DNA from: an uncultured Chloroflexota bacterium
Lineage (GTDB): Bacteria; Chloroflexota; UBA4733
Assembly: GCA_937967325.1 (NCBI GenBank)
Contig: CALBSQ010000158.1
Location: 1-64,000 of the forward strand
Direction of reading: 5' to 3'
DNA length: 64,000 nt
The notes under the pieces are model-generated. The model did no database searches. It worked only from the letters and a program-made list of their open reading frames with translations, and was not told the DNA's origin. Shown one piece after another: positions 45,829 to 54,047 of the stretch. Position 1 is the first letter of the stretch. Each line of letters starts with the position of its first letter. Both the position numbers and the translations under genes were made by a program.

Positions 45829-48162
45829 CTACGACAGGCCATCACGCGCTCCGCCGAACAGGTGCCGCGCCTCCCCGGCCAGCGCCGCGAACCCTCCCGC
45901 CCACCGGTGCAACAGGAATCGCAGGTCGACGACCAGGTTGCCGCCGGACTGAGCGTAGCCCTGGGGCGGGGGCAGGACGAAGTGGCTCCCCAGCGGGCAG
46001 GATTGGCCGGCAGCGTCGGTACAGATCGACCAGTCCGAGAGGTGTCCTTGGGCGTCGGTGTGGACCCAGCCAACCTGCAATGGCCCGGGACGCGCCACCG
46101 CGACGGCGGGTACGGTGACACGGATCACCATCTCAGGCTGCCAGCTACTCGTCGGACGCCAGACCAGCGAGGGCGTCTCGCCGGCAAAGTCGGGCGACAC
46201 CGGGCGCGGTGTGCCGTCTGCCCACACTGCAAGGGCCAGGTCGTCTAACACCGGCCCATCGGCCACCCAGTCCAGCGTCACCGACTCGCTCCAGCCCGCT
46301 CCTAACACCGCATCCACCCGGCTGGAGGCGCTCACCAGCTTGATGTTGCCGTCAAATGTCGCGAGCGGCGCCCGAGAGCGCTCATCGAAGGGACCCTCGA
46401 AAAAGCCGAGCGCGTCCGCTGGCAGGTTCATCGTCGGTGCGCCGCGGCGCAGCAACACGTAGCCATCCATCGCGTCGACCACACCGAAATCTCCCTGGCG
46501 CAGGAGACTCAACACGCGCAGCCGCTGGTCGCTCCAACTGGTAGGGAACGGGCTGGTCGTGAGGTCGAGCAGAATGTCTTGAGCATCCAACACATTAGGA
46601 AACAGGTAGAGCTTGTCGCGGTGGCTGAGGTGCGGCGCCAGAGCCGACGAGGCGCTCACCGCGTCGTCCGGAGGGATCTCCGCCAGGAAGCGGCTCAGCA
46701 AGCGGGCATGAGCGTCCGCCGGGACGGGATCGAACGACTGCCCACCGGGGCCGGCGCCCAGCACAAAGTGCGTGCCGGCGGCGCTGACGCCAAGGACTGC
46801 GGCAAGCAGAACAGCGACCCACGTTCGCCCCTCTAGCGCCGCGCCATGGGATGACTCTGCTGGCGGTGTCGGCTGGTGCGGCAACGGCCCCCCCGGCCCC
46901 CCAATTCTGGGGGGAGGCCCATGTCGGAGGCAACGGTTCCGTCGCGGCTCTCCCCCAGCATTGGGGGAGAGGTGCCGAAGGCGGAGAGGGGGCCATCCCC
47001 GCAGCCTGCCTACCTCGCCAGTGAAGTCATGGGATGGATCAGCCCTCGACCCATCCGGTCCAGGCGCGGGTCTCAGCATCCACGGCCGGATACTCAGCTC
47101 CGCCACGTTCCGAATCCCCTCGATTGACGCCACGACGAGCACGGGCAACACTAGCGCGGAATAGTGCGCCATTCCTGACCGCATCCAGGGAAAGGCGGAG
47201 AACGTGTTGATCGCCAGCGAAGGCGCGGCGATGGCCAGCGTGAGGGGCGACAATAGCGCGAGTCCAGCAGTCGAGCCGAGCATCGCCTGGATGTAGGTCC
47301 ACGTCGCCTGGCTGCCCAGCGTCGGCCCCAGTAACGATGGGTTCCGAACCACGTTGGCCAGCATGTTCAGCGGCGAGCTGCCAAGGTAGCCGTAGCGTGG
47401 CAGGAACGGCGACGCCTGTGTGGACGAAAAGTGGGGGATGAGCCAGCTGAAATCGAACACGGTGATGTCGATGCCGACCAACAGCACCACCGCGCCGAGC
47501 AGCAGGCGGCGGCGGACCAGCGCCGCCCAGATGCCGAGCATCATGATGGCGAGCGGGGCATCTTCCCGCGCGGCCGCGACTGCGACGGCGGCGACGAGCG
47601 CCCCGATCAGCCAGCGGCGCTCGACGCAGTAGAAGAGCAGCAACAAGAGCGCACTATCCAGAGCGATCGTGTGAAAATCGGAGAGGAGCTCAGCCTCGAT
47701 GAAGGGGGAGGAGAGATACGCCAGCGCGATGAAACAGGCTGCCCAGCCGTTACCCAGCCGCCGCCGCGCCAATGCGAACGCGGCAAAGGCGCCCGCGCAC
47801 ACCACAGAAGCTTGGAGAAACAGCATGGCCCGCACGTCGGGGACGAGCGTGTACAGCAAGGAGAGCGGCGCCAGCAGCAGCTCGGCGTGGTAGCCCAACA
47901 AGTTAGCGCTGGCGTGCTCCAGAGGGGCCTGAAAGTCCAGCGAGAAGCCGCCACCGCTGAGGATGGAAAACTGGAACGATTTGCCGTGCAACGTATTCCA
48001 CAACACCTGGTCTTCGTAGCCGAGGTCGAGGGCGTTCGTGCCCAGACTATCGTGACGTAATGCCGCCTGTAAGGCATAGCCGGCGGCAAATGCGCCGGCG
48101 GCCAGCCAGGTCACCAGTACCGGCAGCCGGACCGCCAGGAAGCAGCGAAGGCGCGTAGGCAT
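45829..48162 (-). CDS. DUF2079 multi-spanning membrane protein with a repeat-encoded insert
   Basis: This 777-residue protein has about 10 transmembrane segments in the first 350 residues. ALDLGYEDQVLWNTLHGKSF, DFQAPLEHASANLLGYHAELLLAPL, LSDFHTIALDSALLLLLFY, ARED and PAPSLAINTFSAF are hallmarks of the DUF2079 family, integral membrane proteins with a GT-C-like topology of unknown function. The C-terminal 330 residues form an extracytoplasmic domain. Residues 376-440 are encoded by a palindromic repeat (46844-47037) that interrupts the loop before the last membrane helix. A role in surface glycan assembly is inferred from the neighbours. Confidence 0.8.
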   Translation of the reverse strand: MPTRLRCFLAVRLPVLVTWLAAGAFAAGYALQAALRHDSLGTNALDLGYEDQVLWNTLHGKSFQFSILSGGGFSLDFQAPLEHASANLLGYHAELLLAPLSLLYTLVPDVRAMLFLQASVVCAGAFAAFALARRRLGNGWAACFIALAYLSSPFIEAELLSDFHTIALDSALLLLLFYCVERRWLIGALVAAVAVAAAREDAPLAIMMLGIWAALVRRRLLLGAVVLLVGIDITVFDFSWLIPHFSSTQASPFLPRYGYLGSSPLNMLANVVRNPSLLGPTLGSQATWTYIQAMLGSTAGLALLSPLTLAIAAPSLAINTFSAFPWMRSGMAHYSALVLPVLVVASIEGIRNVAELSIRPWMLRPAPGPDGSRADPSHDFTGEVGRLRGWPPLRLRHLSPNAGGEPRRNRCLRHGPPPRIGGPGGPLPHQPTPPAESSHGAALEGRTWVAVLLAAVLGVSAAGTHFVLGAGPGGQSFDPVPADAHARLLSRFLAEIPPDDAVSASSALAPHLSHRDKLYLFPNVLDAQDILLDLTTSPFPTSWSDQRLRVLSLLRQGDFGVVDAMDGYVLLRRGAPTMNLPADALGFFEGPFDERSRAPLATFDGNIKLVSASSRVDAVLGAGWSESVTLDWVADGPVLDDLALAVWADGTPRPVSPDFAGETPSLVWRPTSSWQPEMVIRVTVPAVAVARPGPLQVGWVHTDAQGHLSDWSICTDAAGQSCPLGSHFVLPPPQGYAQSGGNLVVDLRFLLHRWAGGFAALAGEARHLFGGARDGLS
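46844..47037. repeat. Degenerate palindromic element inside the DUF2079 gene (family E)
   Basis: The outer arms ccatgggatgactctgctgg (from 46844) and the reverse complement of 47000-47037 agree at about 70% of positions. Inside are small hairpins around ccccccaattctgggggg (46898-46915) and ctcccccagcattgggggag (46959-46978). The ends (ggccatccccgca) are shared with the short element at 59401-59451. The frame stays open through the element. Confidence 0.65.
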
Positions 48163-48277
48163 AGCACAGCATAGACTATGGTCGTAACGGGTTCCTTACC
48201 CGCCCGCCACGTCGGATCGCGCTGTTAGAGCAGGCGCCGCCTTGTAACCGCCACCGTACTAAGTCACGATAGGTCAG

Positions 48278-48892
48278 GTGAGGGACGGATTGGTGGACAG
48301 GGAACCGTTGCTCCGGTTGCACCGCGCGGCAGACACGGAACCCCAGCGCCGGACGCGGCGTCAGGACCATCCTGTCATCACCGCGGCGCAGCTCGAGCGC
48401 ATCTACTGCAGCTACGTTGCCCCCATCTACCGCTTCATCTATTCGCGCCTTGGCAACCGACAAGAAGCTGAGGACCTGACTTCCCAGGTCTTCATGAAGA
48501 GCCTGCAGTATCTCGACCCGACGGCATCGCCGAAGGAGATCGAAGCCTACCTGTACCAGATCGCGCGGACCGACATCGCCGACCACTGGCGGCGTTATGC
48601 CGCGCTGCGCGTGGTACCGCTGGACGAGACGCCCGCGGCACTGGATATGGAGGAGGCGGGCGAGGCGACCGGGCCGCCGGCAACGGAGACGCTCAAGGCG
48701 GACCTGGAGCGAGTACTCGGGCTGCTCCCCCCCAACTACCGGCGCGTGATCGAGCTGCGCTTTTACGACGGCTGCTCCATCAAAGAGACGGCGCGAGCGA
48801 TGGAAGTCACGATCGCCAACGCCAAAGTGCTGCAGTATCGAGCTATTCAGCGGGCTGCCGCCCTCGCTCGCGGCGAGAGGACGATCCCATGA
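48278..48892 (+). CDS. ECF RNA polymerase sigma factor
   Basis: This 204-residue sigma factor has region 2 in ERIYCSYVAPIYRFIYSRLGNRQEAEDLTSQVFMKSLQYL and region 4 in GLLPPNYRRVIELRFYDGCSIKETARAMEVTIANAKVLQYRAIQRA. GTG 48278 gives about 35 extra N-terminal residues; a later start nearer ITAAQLERIY is possible. Its stop region overlaps the ATG of the Rieske protein (ATGA, 48889-48892). This coupling normally joins a sigma factor to its anti-sigma partner. Confidence 0.87.
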   Translation: MRDGLVDREPLLRLHRAADTEPQRRTRRQDHPVITAAQLERIYCSYVAPIYRFIYSRLGNRQEAEDLTSQVFMKSLQYLDPTASPKEIEAYLYQIARTDIADHWRRYAALRVVPLDETPAALDMEEAGEATGPPATETLKADLERVLGLLPPNYRRVIELRFYDGCSIKETARAMEVTIANAKVLQYRAIQRAAALARGERTIP

Positions 48893-49572
48893 TGGATCGG
48901 TACGACCGCCTCGACCGCCACATCGATCGGTTGCTGGCAAATCGCCGCCCCCAACCCTACGTCGCCGAGGACGATGAGGAGCGCGCCGTGCTGGAGATGG
49001 CGGCGCGACTTCGCCTGCTACAGCCGGGCGCTGAAGCGCCCCGCCGCCGCTTCGCCGCCACCATGTACGCTCGTCTGCGACGACTCATCAATGGTCCAAA
49101 GGGGACGTCACGCCGTCGCATCGTGGTAGGCGGACTCGGCGGCCTGGCCGCGGGCATCATCGCCGGGCTTGGTCTGGCCCACACCAATCGAGGTCCGCTG
49201 GCGGACCTGGGCGACCGGTTTGCCTCACCGGCGCAGGCGCTCAAGGCGGCCGGCTGGGCGCCCGCGGGCAAGCTGCAAGACGTGCCGGAGGGAGGCGCGC
49301 TGGCCTTCAGGACCTCGGCCTTCAGCGGCTACATCATGCGGAAGGGCAATCAGCTCTCGGCGTTGTCGGCCATCTGCAATCACATGGGCTGTCACGTAGA
49401 CTGGCAGCAAGAGAGCAGCCAGTTTGTCTGCCCCTGCGACGGAGCGCGCTTCGATTCCTCCGGCCAGTATCAGCAGGACGCGTACGCCAACGCCGGCTAT
49501 GGGACACTACAACCGCTCACCCCGCTGGCTGTCCGCAAGGATGGCGACGTGCTCTACGTGAAGCCGATCTGA
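48889..49572 (+). CDS. Membrane-anchored Rieske [2Fe-2S] protein with His-to-Asp ligand change
   Basis: This 227-residue protein has a charged cytosolic part (residues 1-75), one transmembrane helix (IVVGGLGGLAAGIIAGLGLA, about 78-97) and a C-terminal Rieske domain. Box I is CNHMGC (Cys163, His165, Cys168). Box II reads CPCDG (Cys181, Cys183, Asp184) where Rieske proteins have CPCHG, so one histidine iron ligand is replaced by Asp (codon 49438-49440). The gene is coupled to an ECF sigma factor, so the cytosolic part may hold the sigma factor and the external cluster may sense redox state. That role is inference. A quinol oxidase or electron-transfer role is the alternative. Confidence 0.8.
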   Translation: MMDRYDRLDRHIDRLLANRRPQPYVAEDDEERAVLEMAARLRLLQPGAEAPRRRFAATMYARLRRLINGPKGTSRRRIVVGGLGGLAAGIIAGLGLAHTNRGPLADLGDRFASPAQALKAAGWAPAGKLQDVPEGGALAFRTSAFSGYIMRKGNQLSALSAICNHMGCHVDWQQESSQFVCPCDGARFDSSGQYQQDAYANAGYGTLQPLTPLAVRKDGDVLYVKPI

Positions 49573-49589
49573 GCCGGTCGAGGCTACCT

Positions 49590-51266
49590 GTGGCAGCGCC
49601 GCGACTCAGGACGGTGCAGCAACGGACCCTGCCGTTCCTCATCCTCGCCACCGCCTTTGCCGGCACGGTTTGGTGGCAAATCCCTTTGCCCTCTGGTTTC
49701 CCCGGCAGCCAAGACACATCCGCGACCACGGTCGCGGTCGCGGATGTGCTCCTTGCCATCACCGGTATCGCCGGACTGGCAGCGTGGGCGCGGCGAGACC
49801 TATCGCTTGCCCTAGGACCGCGCGCGCTCCACCTGGCCGCTGCCCTGGTGCTGCTCGCGGCCGCGCTCGGCGCTGCCACCGCTCCCAACCCCGGTCTGGC
49901 CAGGGCCTGGACGCTGCACCTGCTGCTCGTCTGGCTCCTCTTCGCGACCATCGCCGCCGCTCCGGTGGCGCCCTGGCAGATTGCCGCCGCCCTCGTCGCG
50001 GGATTGGTCGTACAAGCCCCCATCGCCCTGGAACAAGTGCTGCGCCAGACGACCAGCCCGGACTGGCTGGTGCTGGCCTGGGGCGCCGACTTCCGACCCA
50101 ACCTGCAGTATGCCAGCGTCCTGCTGGAGCACGACGGCACGCGCTGGCTGCGCGCCTATGGCCCCTTCTTCCACCCCAACATCCTGGGCGGCTACGTCGC
50201 GCTGGAATTAGTGCTTTTGGTCGCCATCGCCGCGCTACTGGCGCGTCGCGGAACGAGCCTGAAGGGTTGGTATGCCGGCGGCGCGGCGGTCGGGCTGGCG
50301 GCCGGCTGCCTGGCGCTCTCGGCGTCAAGGAGCGCCTGGCTAGGGGCCGCCGTCGGGGTTGTAGCGTTGGCGGTGGGTTGCCACCGTTGGCAGGTTGTCC
50401 AAGACTGTAGTGTCGGCTGGTTTCGGGGACGGCCCCCCGGAATCGAGGCTGTTGGCCATTCGGGAGACAGTGTTGGTGCGGAAGACAGGCCGCATAGCAA
50501 TACGCCCCTACCATGGGCCGCCGATGCCCGTAGGGGCGTATGGCTATACGCCCTGATCTCGCCCTGGGCGCGGCGCCTGCGAATGGCCAACAGCCTCGAT
50601 TCCGGGGGGCCGTCCCCGAAACCAGCCGACCCCGTCGCCGAGAGACCCGTAGACCGGCAGCCAATAGTCCCACATCCGGGAACGGGATTCCGGTATGCAC
50701 AGCTAGGGCGTGCTGTTGCCGCAGCCTGCCTGGTCACCGCCGCTATTCTCCTGGCAACGCGCCCACCACTGCTCGAACGTTTCAATCCGAACAGCAACGC
50801 GCTCGAGCAACAGTCAGTCCAGGAGCGGGCCTTCACGCTGGATATGGGCTGGCAGCTCTTCCGCGCCCATCCGATCTTGGGAGTCGGGGCCGGCAACATC
50901 GACTACGCGGAGGTTGCCTTCTACAAGGGCCAGTACGCGCCGATCCCCGTCCATAGCGTGCCCTTGCTCATGGCCGTGGAGCTTGGCCCGCTCGGCATTG
51001 TCGCCTGGGCCGTCGCCGCGTTCACGATCGTTTGGCAGACCTGGCGACAGCCCTGCCCGTGGACTATCGCCTTTGCCGGCGCGCTGATCGCCGCCGGCGT
51101 AGCGGGCCTATTCGACCACTACTTCTGGAGTATCCCTACAGCGCAAACCACCCTTGCTGTCCTCGCCGGGGGCTGGGCCGCATCGATTCGGCGGGGACCA
51201 GGCGGAGCCGTGGGCACCAGGGGGCGACCGGTCGAGCACGGAGCCGCGACAGCCCTTCAACCTTGA
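49590..51266 (+). CDS. O-antigen ligase/polymerase (Wzy/WaaL-like) with palindromic insert
   Basis: This 558-residue membrane protein has about 12 hydrophobic segments. The periplasmic signature is PFFHPNILGGYVALELVLLVAI and, late, MGWQLFRAHPILGVGAGNIDYAE...VHSVPLLMAVELGPLGIVAWA, diagnostic of the Wzy_C/O-antigen ligase superfamily. It joins or polymerises lipid-linked saccharides outside the membrane. Residues 275-347 are encoded by a long hairpin repeat (50412-50630) that keeps the frame open and lies between two helices. GTG 49590 starts 17 bases after the Rieske gene, so they are probably cotranscribed. Confidence 0.83.
   Translation: MAAPRLRTVQQRTLPFLILATAFAGTVWWQIPLPSGFPGSQDTSATTVAVADVLLAITGIAGLAAWARRDLSLALGPRALHLAAALVLLAAALGAATAPNPGLARAWTLHLLLVWLLFATIAAAPVAPWQIAAALVAGLVVQAPIALEQVLRQTTSPDWLVLAWGADFRPNLQYASVLLEHDGTRWLRAYGPFFHPNILGGYVALELVLLVAIAALLARRGTSLKGWYAGGAAVGLAAGCLALSASRSAWLGAAVGVVALAVGCHRWQVVQDCSVGWFRGRPPGIEAVGHSGDSVGAEDRPHSNTPLPWAADARRGVWLYALISPWARRLRMANSLDSGGPSPKPADPVAERPVDRQPIVPHPGTGFRYAQLGRAVAAACLVTAAILLATRPPLLERFNPNSNALEQQSVQERAFTLDMGWQLFRAHPILGVGAGNIDYAEVAFYKGQYAPIPVHSVPLLMAVELGPLGIVAWAVAAFTIVWQTWRQPCPWTIAFAGALIAAGVAGLFDHYFWSIPTAQTTLAVLAGGWAASIRRGPGGAVGTRGRPVEHGAATALQP
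50412..50630. repeat. Large perfect palindrome inside the O-antigen ligase gene (family F)
   Basis: The arms 50412-50462 and 50580-50630 are perfect reverse complements over 51 bases. Nearer the centre atacgcccctac pairs with gtaggggcgtat, so the whole 219-base element can fold as one hairpin. Its length is 73 codons exactly and no stop arises. It encodes a low-complexity loop between membrane helices. Confidence 0.9.
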
Positions 51267-51427
51267 TCGGTGGCCGCGCGCAGCACGTTGTAACCTCTGA
51301 TGTATCTCAACCAAGCGATACGTACCTGCCGCGCATGCAGGCGGGGCGAGCCTCGTCTCCTGCGGGGGCCGGCGCTCCGCGCCGGCCCTTTCGACTCGAG
51401 ATCCACGGAAGCTGGGGAACGAAGACC

Positions 51428-52519
51428 GTGTTCGACCGAGAGCGTGATGGCCAGCTCCTGAATGCCGCGCGCGGTAGCGTCGTCTACGCCGACATGTTCG
51501 ACTACCCGCTGACGCTGGAAGAAGTCCATCGCGACTTGGTCGGTGTCGCCGCGACGACCGCTGAGACGGCACACGCTGTCGGAACTCTGCTGACGGTGGG
51601 ACGCCTGGCGGTCGACGGCCCTTTCCTCATCCTGCCCGGCCGCGACGGGCTGGCGGAGCTGCGCCGGGAGCGGCGCGAGCGTGCGCGCCGCCTGTGGCCG
51701 GCCGCGCGCCGGTTTGGAACGATCATCGCCGGCCTGCCGTTCGTCCGGATGGTGGCGGTGAGTGGCTCATTGGCCGCCGAGAATCCCGACGCTCGAGCAG
51801 ACCTCGACTACCTCATCGTGACCCGCCCGGGACGGCTCTGGCTCGTTCGAGCCCTGGTCGTCACCTTGGTCCGGCTCGCGCGTCGCGCCGGTGTCCGCCT
51901 CTGCCCAAACTACCTCCTGACGACTGGCGCGCTCGCGCTGCCGCGCCACGACGTGTACACCGCCCATGAGCTGTTGCAAGCGGTCCCTGTCGCCGGCTTC
52001 GCCGTACACCGGCTGATGCTGGAGCGCAACCGCTGGGCGGCCCACTGGCTCCCCAACCGCTACGCTGCCGCCACCCCTCCCTATCGCTCTGACGCGCGCC
52101 TGTGGAACACTGTTCGACAGGGTGCAGAGGTCGCCCTCTCCGGAACCCTCGGCGACCGGATCGAGGCCTGGGAAGCGCGTCGAAAGCAGTCACGGTTCAA
52201 AAACGAGCATGGCGCCGCCCGCTTCACCGCTGACGTGTGCGAAGGCCACTTCGGACGCAGCCGCCAGCGCGCGCTCCGCGACTTCGAGCAACGCTGTCGC
52301 GAACTCGGCATTGCGCTGCCGGTTCCTCTGGATCAAGACGACGAGCAGCTTTCCGTCCCGTCGGATCCAGGGATAGCAACGCCGCGTCGAGAGCATGGCG
52401 CTGCCACTTACCCTGGACACCTTCCAGGTAGCCAGATGTCCTTCCCGCATGCGTTCCCCCTCTCCGCGCCGGAGAGGGGGGGAGGGGGTGAGGTTCCCTC
52501 GCCCGTGGGACCACGATGA
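51428..52519 (+). CDS. Nucleotidyltransferase-like protein of the surface cluster
   Basis: This 363-residue protein has the polymerase-beta-type nucleotidyltransferase core AVSGSLAAENPDARADLDYLIV (GS followed by DxD), preceded by a winged-helix-like part (YADMFDYPLTLEEVHRDLVGV). Such proteins are often found beside radical SAM and glycan genes but their substrate is unknown. The frame is open from 51032; GTG 51428 is the best start because upstream text overlaps the previous gene and is atypical. The last residues (SAPERGGGGEVPSPVGPR) come from a CCCCCTCTCC repeat. The stop overlaps the next ATG (ATGA). Confidence 0.65.
   Translation: MFDRERDGQLLNAARGSVVYADMFDYPLTLEEVHRDLVGVAATTAETAHAVGTLLTVGRLAVDGPFLILPGRDGLAELRRERRERARRLWPAARRFGTIIAGLPFVRMVAVSGSLAAENPDARADLDYLIVTRPGRLWLVRALVVTLVRLARRAGVRLCPNYLLTTGALALPRHDVYTAHELLQAVPVAGFAVHRLMLERNRWAAHWLPNRYAAATPPYRSDARLWNTVRQGAEVALSGTLGDRIEAWEARRKQSRFKNEHGAARFTADVCEGHFGRSRQRALRDFEQRCRELGIALPVPLDQDDEQLSVPSDPGIATPRREHGAATYPGHLPGSQMSFPHAFPLSAPERGGGGEVPSPVGPR
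52456..52480. repeat. Short hairpin repeat within the 3' end of the nucleotidyltransferase gene
   Basis: ccccctctcc (52456-52465) and ggagaggggg (52471-52480) form a perfect 10-base stem with a 5-base loop, followed by ggagggggtgaggttcc, the same tail found after the hairpin at 23798-23834. This adds the terminal 15 or so codons. Confidence 0.65.
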
Positions 52520-54036
52520 GCCAAGTTCTGCTGGGTCAATCCTACTACCTGCGCTTTGATCCGAAACTCTGGGAGGCGATGCGGCCCTACCCCCCGCTGG
52601 GCGCCATGTACGCGGCCTCCTTCCTCCGGCAGCGAGGCTACGATGCGTCCCTCTTCGACGCCATGCTGGCCGGCTCAGAGAACGAGTGGGCGCAGGCGCT
52701 GCAACGGGAGCAGCCGCGGTTCGCGGTGCTCTACGAAGACAACTTCAACTACCTGTCCAAGATGTGCCTGCTGCGGATGCGCCAGGCCGCGTTCACGATG
52801 ATCGAGATGGCGCTGGCGCACCAGTGCACGGTGATTGTGGCCGGCTCCGACGCCACCGATCACGCCGAGCGATACCTGGCCGCCGGCGCCCACTACGTCT
52901 TGCTCGGTGAGGGCGAGCACACTCTGGGCGAGCTGCTGGACCGCCTCACCGGACGATCAGAAACGCCGCTTGCGGCGATCAGCGGACTCGCCTTCTCTGA
53001 CGATGCGAGCGACCAGGCGATTTCCCGGACACCGCGCCGGCCCGACATCAAGGACCTGGACGCGTTGCCGTTCCCGGCGTGGGATCTCATCGACGTGCCG
53101 CGCTATCGCGACATCTGGCGTCGCCGGCACGGCTACTATTCCATGAATGCCGTCACGACCCGCGGCTGTCCCTACCATTGCAACTGGTGCGCCAAGCCAA
53201 TCTGGGGGCAGCGCTACCACTCGCGCAGCCCGGAGAATGTGGTCGCCGAGCTGCAATGGCTCAAGACCACCTATCGACCCGATCATATCTGGTTTGCCGA
53301 CGACATCCTCGGGCTGAAGCCCGGCTGGCTCCAACGCTTCGCCGACTGCGTTGCGGAACGCGGCGCTCGTATTCCCTTCAAGAGTCTCCACCGAGTCGAC
53401 CTGCTCCTCAAGGAGGGCACGGTCCAGGCGCTCCAGCGGGCAGGCGCCAAGACGGTGTGGGTAGGTGCCGAGTCGGGCTCGCAGAGGATTCTCGACGCCA
53501 TGGAGAAGGGCACCTGCGTCGAGCAGATATACGAGGCGGCCCGACGGCTTCACGCCGCGAATATCGAGGTAGGGTTCTTCTTGCAGTTCGGCTACCCCGG
53601 TGAAACCCGTGCCGATGTGGAAGCGACGCTGCGGATGGTGCGCGAATGCCGTCCGGACGACATCGGCATGTCCGTGTCATATCCGTTACCGGGCACCAGG
53701 TTCCACCAGGCGGTGCAGGCGCAGCTCGGCGCCACCCGCAACTGGCGCGACTCGGACGACCTCGCCATGCTCTACCAGGGCCCCTTCTCCAGCGACTTCT
53801 ACCGGCAGTTGCACACCGTGCTGCACAAAGAGTTCCGCGCTCGCCGGAGCTGGCAGGAGTTGCGATCAACCCTGCGTTCGCCCGCGACGCTTCGGCCGCG
53901 CCACGTCCGGCGGGCCGCGGCGATGCTCCATCATCTGCTCACGCTTCCAGCCGCGCGGTTGCGGCTGGGGTGGTTGGGCAGATCACCCACGCCGCTATCG
54001 AGGCTTTCACCTGCGACGCGATCCTCGGACCAGTGA
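52516..54036 (+). CDS. B12-binding domain radical SAM protein
   Basis: This 506-residue enzyme has an N-terminal cobalamin-binding-like domain (PPLGAMYAASFLRQRGYDASLFDAML..., VIVAGSDATDHAERYLAAGAHYVLLGEGEHTLGELL), then a radical SAM barrel with the cluster motif CPYHCNWC (Cys218, Cys222, Cys225), IWFADDILGL and VWVGAESGSQRILDAMEKG, FFLQFGYPGET. The class carries out methylations or ring rearrangements on unactivated carbons. The substrate is unknown, probably a lipid or sugar of the cluster. Translationally coupled to the gene before it. Confidence 0.87.
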   Translation: MSQVLLGQSYYLRFDPKLWEAMRPYPPLGAMYAASFLRQRGYDASLFDAMLAGSENEWAQALQREQPRFAVLYEDNFNYLSKMCLLRMRQAAFTMIEMALAHQCTVIVAGSDATDHAERYLAAGAHYVLLGEGEHTLGELLDRLTGRSETPLAAISGLAFSDDASDQAISRTPRRPDIKDLDALPFPAWDLIDVPRYRDIWRRRHGYYSMNAVTTRGCPYHCNWCAKPIWGQRYHSRSPENVVAELQWLKTTYRPDHIWFADDILGLKPGWLQRFADCVAERGARIPFKSLHRVDLLLKEGTVQALQRAGAKTVWVGAESGSQRILDAMEKGTCVEQIYEAARRLHAANIEVGFFLQFGYPGETRADVEATLRMVRECRPDDIGMSVSYPLPGTRFHQAVQAQLGATRNWRDSDDLAMLYQGPFSSDFYRQLHTVLHKEFRARRSWQELRSTLRSPATLRPRHVRRAAAMLHHLLTLPAARLRLGWLGRSPTPLSRLSPATRSSDQ

Positions 54037-54047
54037 GCGGTGACATA

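Noticed and set aside
51032..51427. Upstream extension of the nucleotidyltransferase-like gene inside the ligase gene
   Set aside because: The extra residues are Arg/Pro-rich and overlap a conserved membrane protein in another frame; GTG 51428 is more plausible.
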